Positions 26,967-36,463 of a stretch of DNA of 64,000 nucleotides are shown in pieces (within the stretch, counting starts at the first letter, position 1; the number at the start of each line of letters is the position of its first letter). Source of the DNA: Leptolyngbya subtilissima AS-A7 (GTDB lineage Bacteria > Cyanobacteriota > Cyanobacteriia > Phormidesmidales > Phormidesmidaceae); the NCBI RefSeq assembly GCF_039962255.1, contig NZ_JAMPKY010000009.1, forward strand, positions 1 to 64,000, read 5' to 3'. The notes below the pieces were generated by a model, which was not told the origin of the DNA, made no database searches, and saw only the letters and a program-made list of their open reading frames with translations. The translations under genes and the position numbers were made by a program.

Positions 26967-27314
26967 ATGCCACAAGCCGTCGGGTCGCTCGAAACCAGAG
27001 GGTTTCCCCCGGTGCTTGCCGCCGCAGATGCGATGGTAAAAGCGGGGCGCGTTACGCTCATTGGCTACATCCGTGCCGGTAGTGCCCGCTTCGCCATCAA
27101 CATTCGTGGTGATGTCTCCGAAGTTAAGGCCGCCATGGCCGCTGGGGTAGAAGCCGCTGAAAAAACCCCCGGTGGCATTCTCGAAACCTGGGTGATCATC
27201 CCCCGTCCCCACGAAAACGTGGTGGCCGTACTGCCGATTGAATTTAACGATGAGACCGAAATCTTCCGCCAGGCTGTCGAGCAACCCATTTTGCCCGGCT
27301 CTACCGGTCGCTAG
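26967..27314 (+). CDS. ccmK4: Carboxysome shell protein CcmK4
   Basis: A 115-residue BMC-H shell protein. It starts MPQAVGSLETRGFPPVLAAA, then DAMVKAGRVTLIGYIRAGSA with the pore loop RAGSA, then RFAINIRGDVSEVKAAM and VIIPRPHENVVAVLPIEF. This matches CcmK4. The SD sequence AGGAG lies eight bases before the ATG. The ccmK3-ccmK4 pair usually sits apart from the main ccmKLMN cluster, and here too no other carboxysome gene is present. Shell permeability for bicarbonate and RuBP is thought to be tuned by this pair. A strong terminator follows. Confidence 0.93.
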   Translation: MPQAVGSLETRGFPPVLAAADAMVKAGRVTLIGYIRAGSARFAINIRGDVSEVKAAMAAGVEAAEKTPGGILETWVIIPRPHENVVAVLPIEFNDETEIFRQAVEQPILPGSTGR

Positions 27315-27387
27315 GGCTACTTGTTGCCGGTTCTACTAAATGATCTATTCAGATCATTTAGAGATCACCCTAAAGCCATTGGCAAAA

Positions 27388-27434
27388 ACATGCCCGCTCA
27401 AGAAAGTTAATTTCTTGAGCGGGCATGTTTTTTG
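27388..27434. terminator. Terminator after ccmK4
   Basis: A perfect 18-bp stem (arms 27388-27405 and 27411-27428, with core TGCCCGCTCAAGAAA) and a 5-nt loop are followed by TTTTTTG on the plus strand. It ends the ccmK3-ccmK4 transcript. A minus gene also ends close by (27460), so it may act both ways. Confidence 0.92.
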
Positions 27435-27459
27435 TGCTCCGTAGTTCTAGCGAGGATAA

Positions 27460-27672
27460 CTAGTCTTCTTTTGTCAAAGCCTCTGGCTTGTGAGCTGCAT
27501 GGCTACCGGTTTTTTCGCTTTCTACCAGATACTGGGGATTTTCCTTAGATGCAGCAACGGTGTGACCCTTAATTTCGGTACGAGATGTTAGCTTTTCGAC
27601 TATCGTACCCACCGTTTTTCCCTGAGCTGTACTCCAAGAAACTTTGTCTCCTTTTTTGAAAGCTTGTTCCAT
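27460..27672 (-). CDS. DUF2945 / HVA1-type TUDOR-domain small protein
   Basis: A 70-residue protein starting MEQAFKKGDKVSWSTAQGKT, then VGTIVEKLT and a tail with NPQYLVESEKTGSHAAHKPEAL. The pattern GDKVSWxxxxGxxxGxI...YxVxSdKTGxxAxHKPxxL is that of DUF2945, the 'hypervirulence-associated protein, TUDOR domain' family, common in cyanobacteria and proteobacteria and often near stress genes. Function is not known. GTG 27681 could also start it; ATG 27672 matches family members. Confidence 0.85.
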   Translation of the reverse strand: MEQAFKKGDKVSWSTAQGKTVGTIVEKLTSRTEIKGHTVAASKENPQYLVESEKTGSHAAHKPEALTKED

Positions 27673-27869
27673 GACGATCACTTGAACTCATCTATTACTC
27701 AGCATCTAGTCATACTGCCGGTGTGATGGCAGCAGGCCAGCCTGAGCTGAATTGATTTTGAAGGGCTAATTGCAGTCCAGCCTGCTTGAGCTAGATGCAG
27801 TGGAAGTTAAACCATCTTCCAACAGCCTAAATCTCAAGCAGGTCGGTTCATCTACTAATTAAGCGTTGG

Positions 27870-28343
27870 CTATAGAACTTCGCCAGAAGTGGCGTCTTCC
27901 TTCAGCTCTTTCTTAAACAGGCTTAGCAGGGAGGGAGTAGCAAAAAAGCCGAAATAAATACCCAGTGCGCCCGTTAACCCGTGTAGAAAAACGTCGGCTC
28001 CATAGAGTGGAAAAAGTCCGAAGAAAGTATTGGCAACCGGTACTAGACCTAGGACAGCCAGGGTAGTGTAGTAGATACCCAATTGCCCAGAGAATAGACG
28101 AGAGCTATCTAACGCAATAGAAGCAACGATTCCCAACAAGCCTGTGACAAGGTGAATAATATTGTGAGGCGTATTAATTGGAAATAGACCCATCAAGTAG
28201 CCAAATCCAGAAACGACGCCTAGCTTCTCAATCGAAGGGGGCATAGCGCCAGACTGGGAGACTAGGGCAGGAATGAAGCCCAGAATACCTATGGTTAGGT
28301 AGAATATGCCGATAATCAATGCAAATCTTTGTGCAGCTTTCAT
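27870..28343 (-). CDS. DUF4383-family membrane protein
   Basis: A 157-residue integral membrane protein with four spans: FALIIGIFYLTIGILGFIPA, a second around PHNIIHLVTGLLGIVASIAL, a third IYYTTLAVLGLVPVANTFFG, and a fourth FLHGLTGALGIYFGFF. The repeated 'NxxHxxxGLLG' and 'FLHGLTGALG' blocks are those of DUF4383. Function unknown; members are often with general stress genes. ATG 28343 has AGAGG five bases upstream, and the in-frame extension before it (to 28412) looks non-coding. Confidence 0.8.
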   Translation of the reverse strand: MKAAQRFALIIGIFYLTIGILGFIPALVSQSGAMPPSIEKLGVVSGFGYLMGLFPINTPHNIIHLVTGLLGIVASIALDSSRLFSGQLGIYYTTLAVLGLVPVANTFFGLFPLYGADVFLHGLTGALGIYFGFFATPSLLSLFKKELKEDATSGEVL

Positions 28344-28899
28344 GATACCTCTAAGGTAAACGTCAGATAACAGTTTTGGATAAGCTTGCAGCAGCTTGGT
28401 AAGGCCTGTCACTACCTATCTGGGAGTGAACCCGCAACAATTAACTAGACTTTAAAGAGTTTGGTGGGTTTGAGCCTCTCTAAAGAGAAATAGTTGTTGG
28501 TAGGTCATTGGATAGAGTGAGTTCTTTGGTGGTAGTTAACTTCCTATCACAGCATTTTTTAAGGATATTTTCTACCGCTGCAAACAAAAAACACCAGTGT
28601 AGGAGCGGAATTCAGCTAGTTTTGCAAGGATAGTGATCGCATCTAGCCTTTCCTCATCTGCTCAACTATCGTAGGAATAAACAATATAAACGCTCTTAGC
28701 GATCGCAGAATAGGGATTCTCGAACTTCCCAAATCTTTGCTCCATGACTTCTAAATAAATCTGAAGAACAAAAATTGCTTCAGTTTCAGAATTCTGAGGT
28801 GTATCAAATTTGCTCTTACAAACTCATCGTGCTCCGCTAAGAAACCTCAACGGAGCACGATGGCTCAACTAAAACCTAGATGACTAATATGGCTAACGA
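28344..28899. other. Spacer with a terminator-like hairpin
   Basis: 556 bp without a gene. TCGTGCTCCG (28827-28836) and CGGAGCACGA (28851-28860) form a perfect stem about 40 bp after the stop of the leftward exported protein, and may end its transcript. The rest probably contains the promoter of the DUF4383 gene; nothing else was seen. Confidence 0.55.
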
Positions 28900-29259
28900 T
28901 TAGTCGTCGTTAGGCAACTCGCCATTGTCTACTCCAGGCGTCAGAGTCCTAGCGTTTTGGGGGTAGATGCCGGCCATATCTTTAACCGCATCAGCCGACT
29001 CTTCAGCGATGCGCTTGATTCTTTTGCCAGGTTGGCCTTCCAGCGAGTCTTTCTCAGCTTCCCACTGACCCATGGTGCGGGGGCGACCGACCTCTTGGGT
29101 GGGTGGCAGTTCATTAGAATAAGCGCGATTGCCAGTATTTTGCTCAGCTTTGACGCCATTAGCGGTTAGCAGAATAACCACGGCAGAGCAAGCCACCGCA
29201 AACTGCTTCCAGTAAATGCGGCCGAGCATTTCCTTTAAAGCACCAAAAATATTTTTCAT
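28900..29259 (-). CDS. Small exported protein with signal peptide
   Basis: A 119-residue protein. Residues 15-38 form a signal-peptide core (WKQFAVACSAVVILLTANGV) with a possible cleavage after VKA. The mature part is polar, with RPRTMGQWEAEKDSLEGQPG and RIAEESADAVKDMAGIYP. The amphipathic 'AEESADAVKDM' helix is similar in style to the exported protein at 48294-48695 and to cyanobacterial low-temperature-induced proteins. Function unknown. The start is ATG 29259; a GTG one codon before is possible. It faces away from the GAF-domain gene. Confidence 0.65.
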   Translation of the reverse strand: MKNIFGALKEMLGRIYWKQFAVACSAVVILLTANGVKAEQNTGNRAYSNELPPTQEVGRPRTMGQWEAEKDSLEGQPGKRIKRIAEESADAVKDMAGIYPQNARTLTPGVDNGELPNDD

Positions 29260-29398
29260 CACAAATTACCTAATATTCACTCAATACTGCGAGTCAGTAA
29301 GCGAACTGCTTGCTGAACCTCTAGTGACACGTTAGGTAACTCTCTTAGAAAGCTTATCGCTCAAAAGGTATATCTTCACAAGCGTTAAAAATCGCTAA

Positions 29399-30118
29399 AT
29401 GCTCCAGATGCTCACATCCCCTAACCAAAGTATTTCTCTCGAAAGAACGAGACTAAAACCTCATCATGACAGGGGAAAAGCAGTAGAAGACAGTTCTAAG
29501 GTACTGATGCAACCTCTAAAGAGAGCTATGCCCAAGCTAAACAACTTCATTCCTGATGTGACCCGCGACGACACGCTCGAAACACTGATTCATCAACTGT
29601 TTGAGGCACCGCTCCATAGCCAGCATTCAACCCGAGTAATGGATAATATTTTGGCCAAGTTAGGAGAGCAGTTGCAGTGCGATCGCGTCTTTTTATACCT
29701 ACGCTCTCCCGACACTCAGCTAGGGCGGGTGCCCTTCTGTTGGAAAAAACAGCCATCGATACCTACAATCTATGACCCTGCGTGGAAACCGGAAGATCCC
29801 GCCTTGGCAAAGGACGACCCCATGTTTGCGGCTGCCCTCAAAGCGCAGCCCAGCATTTTTGTAGAGGATGTGGAAACCGCTGGTTCAGAGGTGTTGAACC
29901 GTGAGTTTGAGCACCAAACCTTTGGCCATCGAGCCTTGATTCATGCCCACCTGCGCTCGGATCAAACCCTGTGGGGCATTTTGCAAGCTTGTGTTTTTGA
30001 AGTTCCCCGGGTGTGGAGCCAGGGCGATCGCCAACTCATTGAGCAGGCCGTTACCCAGCTCACGCCCTTCGCCATAGACTATGTGAAGTCTGAGCCAGAG
30101 TTGGCAACAAGTAGATAG
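29399..30118 (+). CDS. GAF-domain protein
   Basis: A 239-residue protein with one GAF domain (about residues 60-230). The helix LETLIHQLFEAPLHSQHSTR starts it; LGEQLQCDRVFLYLRSPDTQ, HRALIHAHLRSDQTLWGILQ and WSQGDRQLIEQAVTQLTPFA are the conserved strand and helix blocks. GAF domains bind small ligands or bilins. The canonical chromophore Cys is not evident, although a Cys is present at CVFEVPR, so phytochrome-type function is uncertain. No output domain is attached. The start at 29399 is uncertain; ATG 29528 (MPKLNNF) is a plausible alternative. Confidence 0.8.
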   Translation: MLQMLTSPNQSISLERTRLKPHHDRGKAVEDSSKVLMQPLKRAMPKLNNFIPDVTRDDTLETLIHQLFEAPLHSQHSTRVMDNILAKLGEQLQCDRVFLYLRSPDTQLGRVPFCWKKQPSIPTIYDPAWKPEDPALAKDDPMFAAALKAQPSIFVEDVETAGSEVLNREFEHQTFGHRALIHAHLRSDQTLWGILQACVFEVPRVWSQGDRQLIEQAVTQLTPFAIDYVKSEPELATSR

Positions 30119-30182
30119 CAGAAATCCACGGGTGAATACAGCTCGACCGTTGGCAGCCAGCATTCACCCGTAGAAGCGCTGT

Positions 30183-31883
30183 CTAGGAAACAGTTTGCGG
30201 CAAGGACAAAACCGCTTGTCTCTGGCTAGGGGTTAAGGTCGCCAGTCCCCGGTTAGCCGCGCTCAACACCGCCAACAGCGAGGCCGTGACAATGCTGCTG
30301 TGAATGCCTACCCCGTGGATGGTGCCCTCTAGCCAGTCGGCGGCGATCTCGATTAGCGCGATCGCATCGGCATCACTGCCGTGCCCAATGGCCCGCTCTT
30401 CGTAGCTGTGCACCCGAATCCCTAGATTTAGGGCATCCACAAAGGCGTCGATGGGCCCATTGCCATGTCCCGCCCGGGTGAATCTTACATCACTACATTC
30501 CAAGGTTGTGGAAATGGCCGATGGTGTTTCATCATCCTGCCAGTGGTGGCTGACGTATTTAAACGGCAAGTTGACCCGCAGATACTCCTGCTCAAAGAGA
30601 TCCCACAGCATGGGTGCGGTCATCTCCTTGCCGGTGGCATCCATGGCGCGCTGCACTATCTGGCTAAACTCAATTTGCAAACGGCGGGGCAGGCTGAGGT
30701 TGTAGTCGCGCTCTAGCAAAAAGGCAATGCCCCCCTTGCCCGACTGGCTATTTACCCGCACCACCGACTCATAGGAGCGCCCCAGGTCAGCGGGATCGAG
30801 GGGTAGGTAGGGCATGTCCCACAGATCTTCTGGGTTACGGGCCGCAAAGCCTTTGCGAATCGCATCCTGGTGAGAGCCTGAAAATGCGGTGAATACCAGG
30901 TCACCTACGTAGGGGTGGCGGGGGTGAATGGGCAGCTGAGTGCAGTCTTCGACAATGCGAGCCACTTCGTTAATGCGCGAGAAATCTAGCCCCGGATGAA
31001 TGCCCTGGGTGTAGAGGTTGAGCGCTAGAGTGACGATATCGACATTGCCGGTGCGCTCGCCATTGCCAAACAGGCAGCCCTCCACCCGATCGGCTCCAGC
31101 CATTTGGCCTAGCTCAGCGGCGGCGATCGCACAGCCGCGATCGTTGTGGTTGTGCACGCTTAAGTTCACGCTGTCGCGGTAGGCGAGATGGCGGTGCATC
31201 CATTCCACCTGGTCGGCAAACACGTTGGGGGTGGCGCTTTCTACCGTGGCGGGCAGGTTGATGATCGCTTTGCGATCGGGCGTCGGCTGCCAGACTTCCA
31301 ACACCGCATTGCAGATATCCCGAGCAAACTCCAGTTCGGTTTGGGAAAACACCTCCGGCGAATACTGGAAGCGCCACTGGGTTGCAGGGCGCTCTACCGC
31401 CAAATCGCGGATTAGGGTTGCGGCGTTTACCGCTAGTGCGATCGTTGCCGCTTTGTCGTTGCGAAACACCACCCGCCGAAACACCGGGGCTGTAGCATTG
31501 TAGACATGGACGATCGCCCGCTTAGCTCCCTCAAGGGAATCAAAGGTGCGACGAATCAAGTCTTCCCGCGCCTGAGTGAGCACCTGAATTTCCACATCAT
31601 CCGGCACGCGGTTTTCTTCGATCAGGCGGCGTACAAAGTTAAAGTCGGTCTCCGAAGCCGACGGAAACGCTACCTCGATTTCCTTAAAGCCGATCGCCAC
31701 TAGCAGCTCAAACATCCGTAGCTTTTGCTCGACAGACATCGGCTCGATAAGCGCCTGGTTGCCATCGCGCAGATCAGTGCTCAGCCAAATCGGGGGTTGG
31801 GTGATTACCTGGCTGGGCCAGGTGCGATCGGGCAATGCGATCGGCGCAAAGGGGCGATACTTTTCGGCGGGATTGATCAACAT
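30183..31883 (-). CDS. leuA: 2-isopropylmalate synthase
   Basis: A 566-residue enzyme for the first committed step of leucine synthesis: acetyl-CoA plus 2-oxoisovalerate gives 2-isopropylmalate. The catalytic TIM barrel starts with [17 protein letters not shown] (metal- and substrate-binding Arg-Asp). Further blocks are [12 protein letters not shown] and [20 protein letters not shown] (metal-binding His pair), and [18 protein letters not shown]. The C-terminal part, with [18 protein letters not shown], is the leucine-sensing regulatory domain. The long form with the N-terminal KYRPFAPI belongs to the yeast/actinobacterial-type LeuA subgroup. It is monocistronic. Confidence 0.96.
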   Translation of the reverse strand: MLINPAEKYRPFAPIALPDRTWPSQVITQPPIWLSTDLRDGNQALIEPMSVEQKLRMFELLVAIGFKEIEVAFPSASETDFNFVRRLIEENRVPDDVEIQVLTQAREDLIRRTFDSLEGAKRAIVHVYNATAPVFRRVVFRNDKAATIALAVNAATLIRDLAVERPATQWRFQYSPEVFSQTELEFARDICNAVLEVWQPTPDRKAIINLPATVESATPNVFADQVEWMHRHLAYRDSVNLSVHNHNDRGCAIAAAELGQMAGADRVEGCLFGNGERTGNVDIVTLALNLYTQGIHPGLDFSRINEVARIVEDCTQLPIHPRHPYVGDLVFTAFSGSHQDAIRKGFAARNPEDLWDMPYLPLDPADLGRSYESVVRVNSQSGKGGIAFLLERDYNLSLPRRLQIEFSQIVQRAMDATGKEMTAPMLWDLFEQEYLRVNLPFKYVSHHWQDDETPSAISTTLECSDVRFTRAGHGNGPIDAFVDALNLGIRVHSYEERAIGHGSDADAIALIEIAADWLEGTIHGVGIHSSIVTASLLAVLSAANRGLATLTPSQRQAVLSLPQTVS

Positions 31884-31980
31884 GGGTTTTGTCTCTAAAG
31901 TTTCAGCAGTAAAAAAGCTTGCCTAGCCATTGACTATGACAAGGGTGAAGAGAAGGGTTTCAGGTGTAAGAAAGGGTTGA

Positions 31981-32032
31981 AGGTGCAAGGTATAGGGGTA
32001 GAGGCGGACCGTAAACCCTATACCCTGCACCC
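31981..32032. repeat. Intergenic palindromic repeat (GGTGCAAGGTATAGGG family)
   Basis: AGGTGCAAGGTATAGGG pairs with CCCTATACCCTGCACC (one mismatch). The inner part contains GGCGGACCGTAAACC, related in reverse to the GGTTTATGGTCTGCC part of the repeat at 16833-16897. A third copy-like stretch is at 51133-51152. Confidence 0.6.
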
Positions 32033-32142
32033 CGCTCGAGCCGGATAACAGCGCTCAAACTTCCCAGCAGTAGCTAGGTCTAGGAAAAACCTTTGACCTG
32101 GGGAGTCGAGCTATTCAGGGCATTTCGCCTTTATTTCAAAAT

Positions 32143-32226
32143 TTAGTTGCGCCCAAGGCGCAGCAGCAGTCCCAGCCCTAGGAGCAGGCTGAAGAGAGGA
32201 GCGAGGGATAGCTGCAAAGACAACAT
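32143..32226 (-). CDS. Possible 27-aa single-span membrane peptide
   Basis: An ATG-started frame that encodes MLSLQLSLAPLFSLLLGLGL, then LLRLGRN. It is almost entirely hydrophobic and ends in a short basic tail, like the small membrane subunits common in cyanobacteria. It was not matched to any known photosynthetic subunit. No ribosome-binding site is evident. It lies upstream of leuA. Confidence 0.3.
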   Translation of the reverse strand: MLSLQLSLAPLFSLLLGLGLLLRLGRN

Positions 32227-32544
32227 CGAACGGGGATGGCGCAAAATTGCACAACACACGCATAGTAACTGCGTTGCAAAGCAGCGTCAAGAGCTGAGGC
32301 TTCGCGATCGCGAGAGCGGCTCGCTCTGAGCGGCGGGCTCGCTCTAGATAGGATGGGTCAACGGCGCGATCGCAGCACAGGAAATATTATCCAGAGGTTA
32401 ATTTAACTCAGCCCAGTTGATAGCGCGCACACCACTTATTAGTGACAATAGAAGTCGGGGATCTCGCTCCTTTCGATTGCTGAGCGGTTAGCCAGGGCAA
32501 CATCTAGCCCTTGTTAGCTCAAGCTGCTGTTTTTGGCTGTTTTC

Positions 32545-32574
32545 AGCCCCCTGCGTCTACTCGTGCAGGGGGCT
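32545..32574 (+). terminator. Terminator-like hairpin 43 bp before the antiporter gene
   Basis: AGCCCCCTGC (32545-32554) pairs perfectly with GCAGGGGGCT (32565-32574), followed by TTGT. No gene precedes it on the plus strand, so it would end a small RNA or act as an attenuator in the antiporter leader. Confidence 0.6.
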
Positions 32575-32616
32575 TTGTAAGACGTTCTCATTCTCAATGC
32601 CCTAACGTGATCCTGT

Positions 32617-34428
32617 ATGACCGCTGAACCGAACTTTGTCCTCGATTTAACCTTGGCCCTGGGGTGCTCTGCTATCGGCGGCTACATCGCCCATCGTCTA
32701 AAGCAGCCGGCGCTGCTGGGCTACCTTGTTACTGGGCTGATCATCGGCCCCTTTGGTCTTGGGCTACAGACCGATGTAGAGCAAATTGAGGCCTTGGCGG
32801 AAGTGGGCATTGCCTTTTTGCTGTTTGCTCTGGGTGTGGAGTTTTCGCTGACCGAGCTGAAGCGGGTGAAGGATATCGCCCTCAAGGGCAGCTTTTTGCA
32901 GATGGGGCTGACCACGCTGCTGGTGTGCTCGGTATCGCTGCTGTCGGGCACAGCCAATTCGCCCCTCCAGGGCGTTTTTTTGGGGCTGGTGCTGTCGCTG
33001 TCATCGACGGCGGTAGTGCTCAAAACCCTCACTGATCGCGGTGAAACTGCTACCGTCCACGGCCAGGTGATGCTGGGTTTGCTGATCTCCCAAGACATTG
33101 CCCTGGGGCTGATGCTGGCGGTGCTGCCGGTGCTTAACCAGCCCGACGCTCTGGGGCCAGCGCTGGCGATCGCGGCGCTCAAGTTTGGGCTGTTTTTGGC
33201 AGGGGCGATCGCCTTGGGCCGCTGGGTAGTGCCCCAGTTGATCCAGCACATTGCTGCCACCGAGAGCAGCGAGCTGTTTTTGCTCACCGTGGTCGCCCTT
33301 TGCCTGAGCGTTGCTTGGATTACCTCCTTCCTGGGCCTCTCCATCGCCATGGGAGCCTTCGTCGCTGGCCTGATGATTTCTGAAATTGACTACGCCGACC
33401 AGGCCTTGGGCAAGATCTTGCCCCTGCGCGACACCTTTGCCTGCCTGTTCTTTGCCTCCATTGGCATGCTGATCGATCCTCACCTGATCGTCAGCGATCT
33501 GGGCCGCATTCTAGAGCTGGTGGCGCTGATCATGGTGGGCAAGGCGCTGATTATTTTGCCAATTGTGCTGGGGTTTGGTTATTCGCTCAAAACGGCGGTA
33601 AGGGCCAGCTTTGGGCTCAACCAAATCGGTGAATTTTCCTTTGTGCTGGCGCTGATGGGGCTAGAGCTGGGGTTGATCAACGAGGAGCGCTACTCCTTGC
33701 TGCTGGGCACGATCGCCATTTCTCTCATGCTCACCCCCCTGTGGATTAACCTAGCCCCCAAGGTGGCCGACTGGCTGCACAACCTGCCGGTGCTCAAAGA
33801 CTTTCTCAACCAGGCCGAAGACCCAAAGCTGCTGTCGGTGCCCGGCGACATTCACGACCATGTGATTGTGGCGGGCTATGGCCGGGTAGGCGAGGTGTTG
33901 GTCAATGTGCTGCTCAGCCGGGGCTACTCGGTGCTGGTGGTCGACAATAGCGAAACCGCGATTCAGCGCCTGCGCAACCGCCACGCGCCCCTGGTGCAAA
34001 TTCCCTTTGTGTACGGTGACGCCGACAGCGAGTTGGTGCTCGAGAAAACTTCTCTCGAAACCGCCAAGGCCCTGGCTATTACCCTGCCTGACCCGACAAC
34101 CACCCGCCTGGTGCTGCAACGGGCACTGCTGAGAGCACCCGAGCTGGATATCATTGCGCGATCGCATAACAACGAAGAGATCGACGTGCTCACCCAGCTG
34201 GGAGCCAGGGAGGTGGTGCAGCCCGAGTTTGAGGCGGCTCTAGAGCTGGGCTCTCACGTGCTTAATACCTTGGGTGAACAGTCAATTGAAATTCAGTCGG
34301 TGCTGGACTGGATTCGCCAGGATCGCTACCGCAGCATTCGCCCGGCGGTTCAGGTGGGCGAGGGGTATAGAAATACAGCAAAAGAACGAAAACAGAAGAG
34401 CGAAAAAGTTGAAAGAAGTGCTTCATAA
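32617..34428 (+). CDS. CPA2-family monovalent cation:proton antiporter with RCK domain (KefB-like)
   Basis: A 603-residue membrane protein. Roughly residues 5-385 form 12 spans in the CPA2 pattern, with QPALLGYLVTGLIIGPFGLG near the start and AEVGIAFLLFALGVEFSLTE. The ion-binding region contains FVAGLMISEIDYADQ and the half-helix GEFSFVLALMGLELGL. A cytosolic RCK N-domain begins HVIVAGYGRVGEVLVNVL (near residue 412), with a GxGxxG nucleotide-binding loop and NAD-binding acid. The C-terminal tail KERKQKSEKVERSAS is short and basic. It probably exchanges K+ or Na+ for H+ across plasma or thylakoid membrane; the ion cannot be assigned. A hairpin lies between it and sdhA. Confidence 0.9.
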   Translation: MTAEPNFVLDLTLALGCSAIGGYIAHRLKQPALLGYLVTGLIIGPFGLGLQTDVEQIEALAEVGIAFLLFALGVEFSLTELKRVKDIALKGSFLQMGLTTLLVCSVSLLSGTANSPLQGVFLGLVLSLSSTAVVLKTLTDRGETATVHGQVMLGLLISQDIALGLMLAVLPVLNQPDALGPALAIAALKFGLFLAGAIALGRWVVPQLIQHIAATESSELFLLTVVALCLSVAWITSFLGLSIAMGAFVAGLMISEIDYADQALGKILPLRDTFACLFFASIGMLIDPHLIVSDLGRILELVALIMVGKALIILPIVLGFGYSLKTAVRASFGLNQIGEFSFVLALMGLELGLINEERYSLLLGTIAISLMLTPLWINLAPKVADWLHNLPVLKDFLNQAEDPKLLSVPGDIHDHVIVAGYGRVGEVLVNVLLSRGYSVLVVDNSETAIQRLRNRHAPLVQIPFVYGDADSELVLEKTSLETAKALAITLPDPTTTRLVLQRALLRAPELDIIARSHNNEEIDVLTQLGAREVVQPEFEAALELGSHVLNTLGEQSIEIQSVLDWIRQDRYRSIRPAVQVGEGYRNTAKERKQKSEKVERSAS

Positions 34429-34513
34429 GCTCAGCGTCATGGTTGTACCGCTTTGATCTGGGCTCATTCTTGCCGAGCGCTCGCCATCTACACCCGACGC
34501 CAGGCACTCTGGG

Positions 34514-34545
34514 TAACCCCTGGAAGCATTGCTTTTAGGGGCTTT
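34514..34545. terminator. Hairpin between the antiporter and sdhA
   Basis: AACCCCTGGAAGC pairs with GCTTTTAGGGGCTT around ATT, with one or two mismatches, and is followed by TTCGTTT on the plus strand. Convergent genes end on both sides, so it may stop both transcripts. Confidence 0.6.
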
Positions 34546-34552
34546 CGTTTAA

Positions 34553-36463
34553 CTACTTGTAGCTGCGCTGAGTGAGCTGCACATTCTCAAATTCGAGAGT
34601 TTCGCGGTGCAGCTGGGGCGATCGCCCTTCCCCCGCATATTCCCACGCTGCCACAAAGGCAAAATGCTCGTCGTCGCGCTTGGCCTCACCATCGGGGGTT
34701 TGGTACTCTTCGCGAAAGTGCCCTCCGCAAGATTCTTCCCGTTGAAGAGCATCGCGGGCCATGAGCTCTGCTAAGTCAATAAAGTCAGCGACGCGTCCGG
34801 CAAACTCCAGATTTTTGTTTAGGGTGTTGGCCTCCCCAGGAATTTTGAGGTTTTGCCAATACTCGGCTCGCAGGTCTTGAAGCTGGGCGATCGCACTCTC
34901 CAAGCCCTCCCGATTCCGCGCCATGCCCACGTAGTCCCACACAATGCAACCCAGCTCGCGGTGAAACTCCATCACCGTCTTGCTGCCGCCAATGCTCAGC
35001 AGTTTGGTAATGCGGGCCTTGGCGCTGGCCTCGGCTTCTCCAAAGGCATCGTCGTCGGTGGTTACAGTGGGCAAAGACTGCCCTGCAATGTAGTCGCCCA
35101 GTGTGTAGGGAATCACAAAGTAGCCATCCGCCAAGCCCTGCATCAGCGCGCTGGCCCCCAATCGGTTAGCGCCGTGGTCAGAAAAATTCGCCTCGCCTAG
35201 CACAAACAAACCGGGGATGGTGCTCATCAGGTGGTAGTCAACCCACAGCCCGCCCATGGTGTAGTGCACAGCGGGGTAGATGCGCATCGGCGTTTCGTAG
35301 GGGTTCTCGCCCGAGATGCGCTGGTACATATCGAACAGGTTGCCGTAGCGGGCGGCGATGGTGTCGCGGCCTTGATGAGCGATCGCATCCCGAAAATCTA
35401 AGTACACCGCCAGTCCCGTATCGCCTACGCCGCGCCCCTCATCGGTCATGGCCTTGGCATTGCGCGAGGCCACATCCCGAGGCACTAAGTTGCCAAAGGC
35501 AGGGTAGCGAGTTTCTAAGTAATAGTCGCGCTCCGCGTCGGGAATGTCGTCGGGATGGCGAGTATCCCCAGGTTTTAGCGGCACCCACACCCGCCCGTCG
35601 TTGCGCAGGCCCTCGCTCATCAGCGTAAGTTTCGATTGATAATCGCCCGACACCGGAATGCAGGTGGGGTGAATCTGGGTGTAGCAGGGGTTGGCAAAGT
35701 AGGCCCCCCGCCGATGGCAGCGCCAGGCCGCCGTCACGTTAGAGTTCTTGGCATTGGTCGAGAGGTAATAGACATTGCCGTAGCCCCCAGTGCAGAGCAG
35801 CACCGCATCCCCGGCGTAGCGCTCTAGCTCCCCTGTGACTAGGTTGCGCACCACAATGCCCCGTGCCTTGCCGTCAGCCACCACCAGTTCCAGCATTTCG
35901 CGGCGAGCATACACCTCGATTTTGCCGGCCTGCACCATGCGCATCATGGCGCTGTAGGCCCCGAGGAGTAATTGCTGCCCCGTCTGACCTTTTGCGTAGA
36001 AGGTGCGCGATACCTGGGCACCGCCAAAGGATCGGTTGTCGAGCAGCCCGCCGTATTCCCGCGCGAAGGGTACGCCCTGGGCCACGCACTGGTCGATAAT
36101 GCCGCTGCTGATCTCGGCGAGGCGATGCACATTCGCCTCGCGGGAGCGATAATCGCCACCTTTGATGGTGTCGTAGAACAGCCGCCACACGCTGTCGCCA
36201 TCGTTGGGGTAATTCTTCGTTGCGTTGATGCCTCCCTGGGCGGCAATGCTGTGGGCGCGCCGAGGTGAGTCTTGAATGCAGAAGCTTTTGACGTTGTAGC
36301 CTAGCTCTGCCAAGGTGGCCGCCGCCGAAGCCCCCGCTAGCCCGGTGCCCACCACCAGAATGGTGTGCTTAGCCTTGTTTTTGGGGCTGACCAGACGGCA
36401 GTGGTCTTTAAAGTCGCTCCATTTCTGATTTAGCGAGCCAGCAGGAATGCGGGGGTCAAGCAT
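34553..36463 (-). CDS. sdhA: Succinate dehydrogenase / fumarate reductase flavoprotein subunit
   Basis: A 636-residue FAD protein. The dinucleotide motif [19 protein letters not shown] (near residue 37) is followed by [14 protein letters not shown], where His is the covalent FAD attachment residue. The capping domain holds [19 protein letters not shown], and the active-site region holds [15 protein letters not shown] and [13 protein letters not shown] (His and Arg contacts to the dicarboxylate). [20 protein letters not shown] (last FAD contact) is present. It resembles the long form found with b-type cytochrome subunits. sdhB is not in this window. The cytochrome partner (44958-45692) lies 8.5 kb upstream in the same direction. 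Confidence 0.95.
   Translation of the reverse strand: MLDPRIPAGSLNQKWSDFKDHCRLVSPKNKAKHTILVVGTGLAGASAAATLAELGYNVKSFCIQDSPRRAHSIAAQGGINATKNYPNDGDSVWRLFYDTIKGGDYRSREANVHRLAEISSGIIDQCVAQGVPFAREYGGLLDNRSFGGAQVSRTFYAKGQTGQQLLLGAYSAMMRMVQAGKIEVYARREMLELVVADGKARGIVVRNLVTGELERYAGDAVLLCTGGYGNVYYLSTNAKNSNVTAAWRCHRRGAYFANPCYTQIHPTCIPVSGDYQSKLTLMSEGLRNDGRVWVPLKPGDTRHPDDIPDAERDYYLETRYPAFGNLVPRDVASRNAKAMTDEGRGVGDTGLAVYLDFRDAIAHQGRDTIAARYGNLFDMYQRISGENPYETPMRIYPAVHYTMGGLWVDYHLMSTIPGLFVLGEANFSDHGANRLGASALMQGLADGYFVIPYTLGDYIAGQSLPTVTTDDDAFGEAEASAKARITKLLSIGGSKTVMEFHRELGCIVWDYVGMARNREGLESAIAQLQDLRAEYWQNLKIPGEANTLNKNLEFAGRVADFIDLAELMARDALQREESCGGHFREEYQTPDGEAKRDDEHFAFVAAWEYAGEGRSPQLHRETLEFENVQLTQRSYK

Larger units (their letters stand above)
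31884..32616. other. 733-bp spacer between leuA and the antiporter
   Basis: It holds the palindromic repeat at 31981, a possible 27-aa peptide on the minus strand (32143-32226) and a strong hairpin at 32545-32574. No larger gene is visible. Confidence 0.6.
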
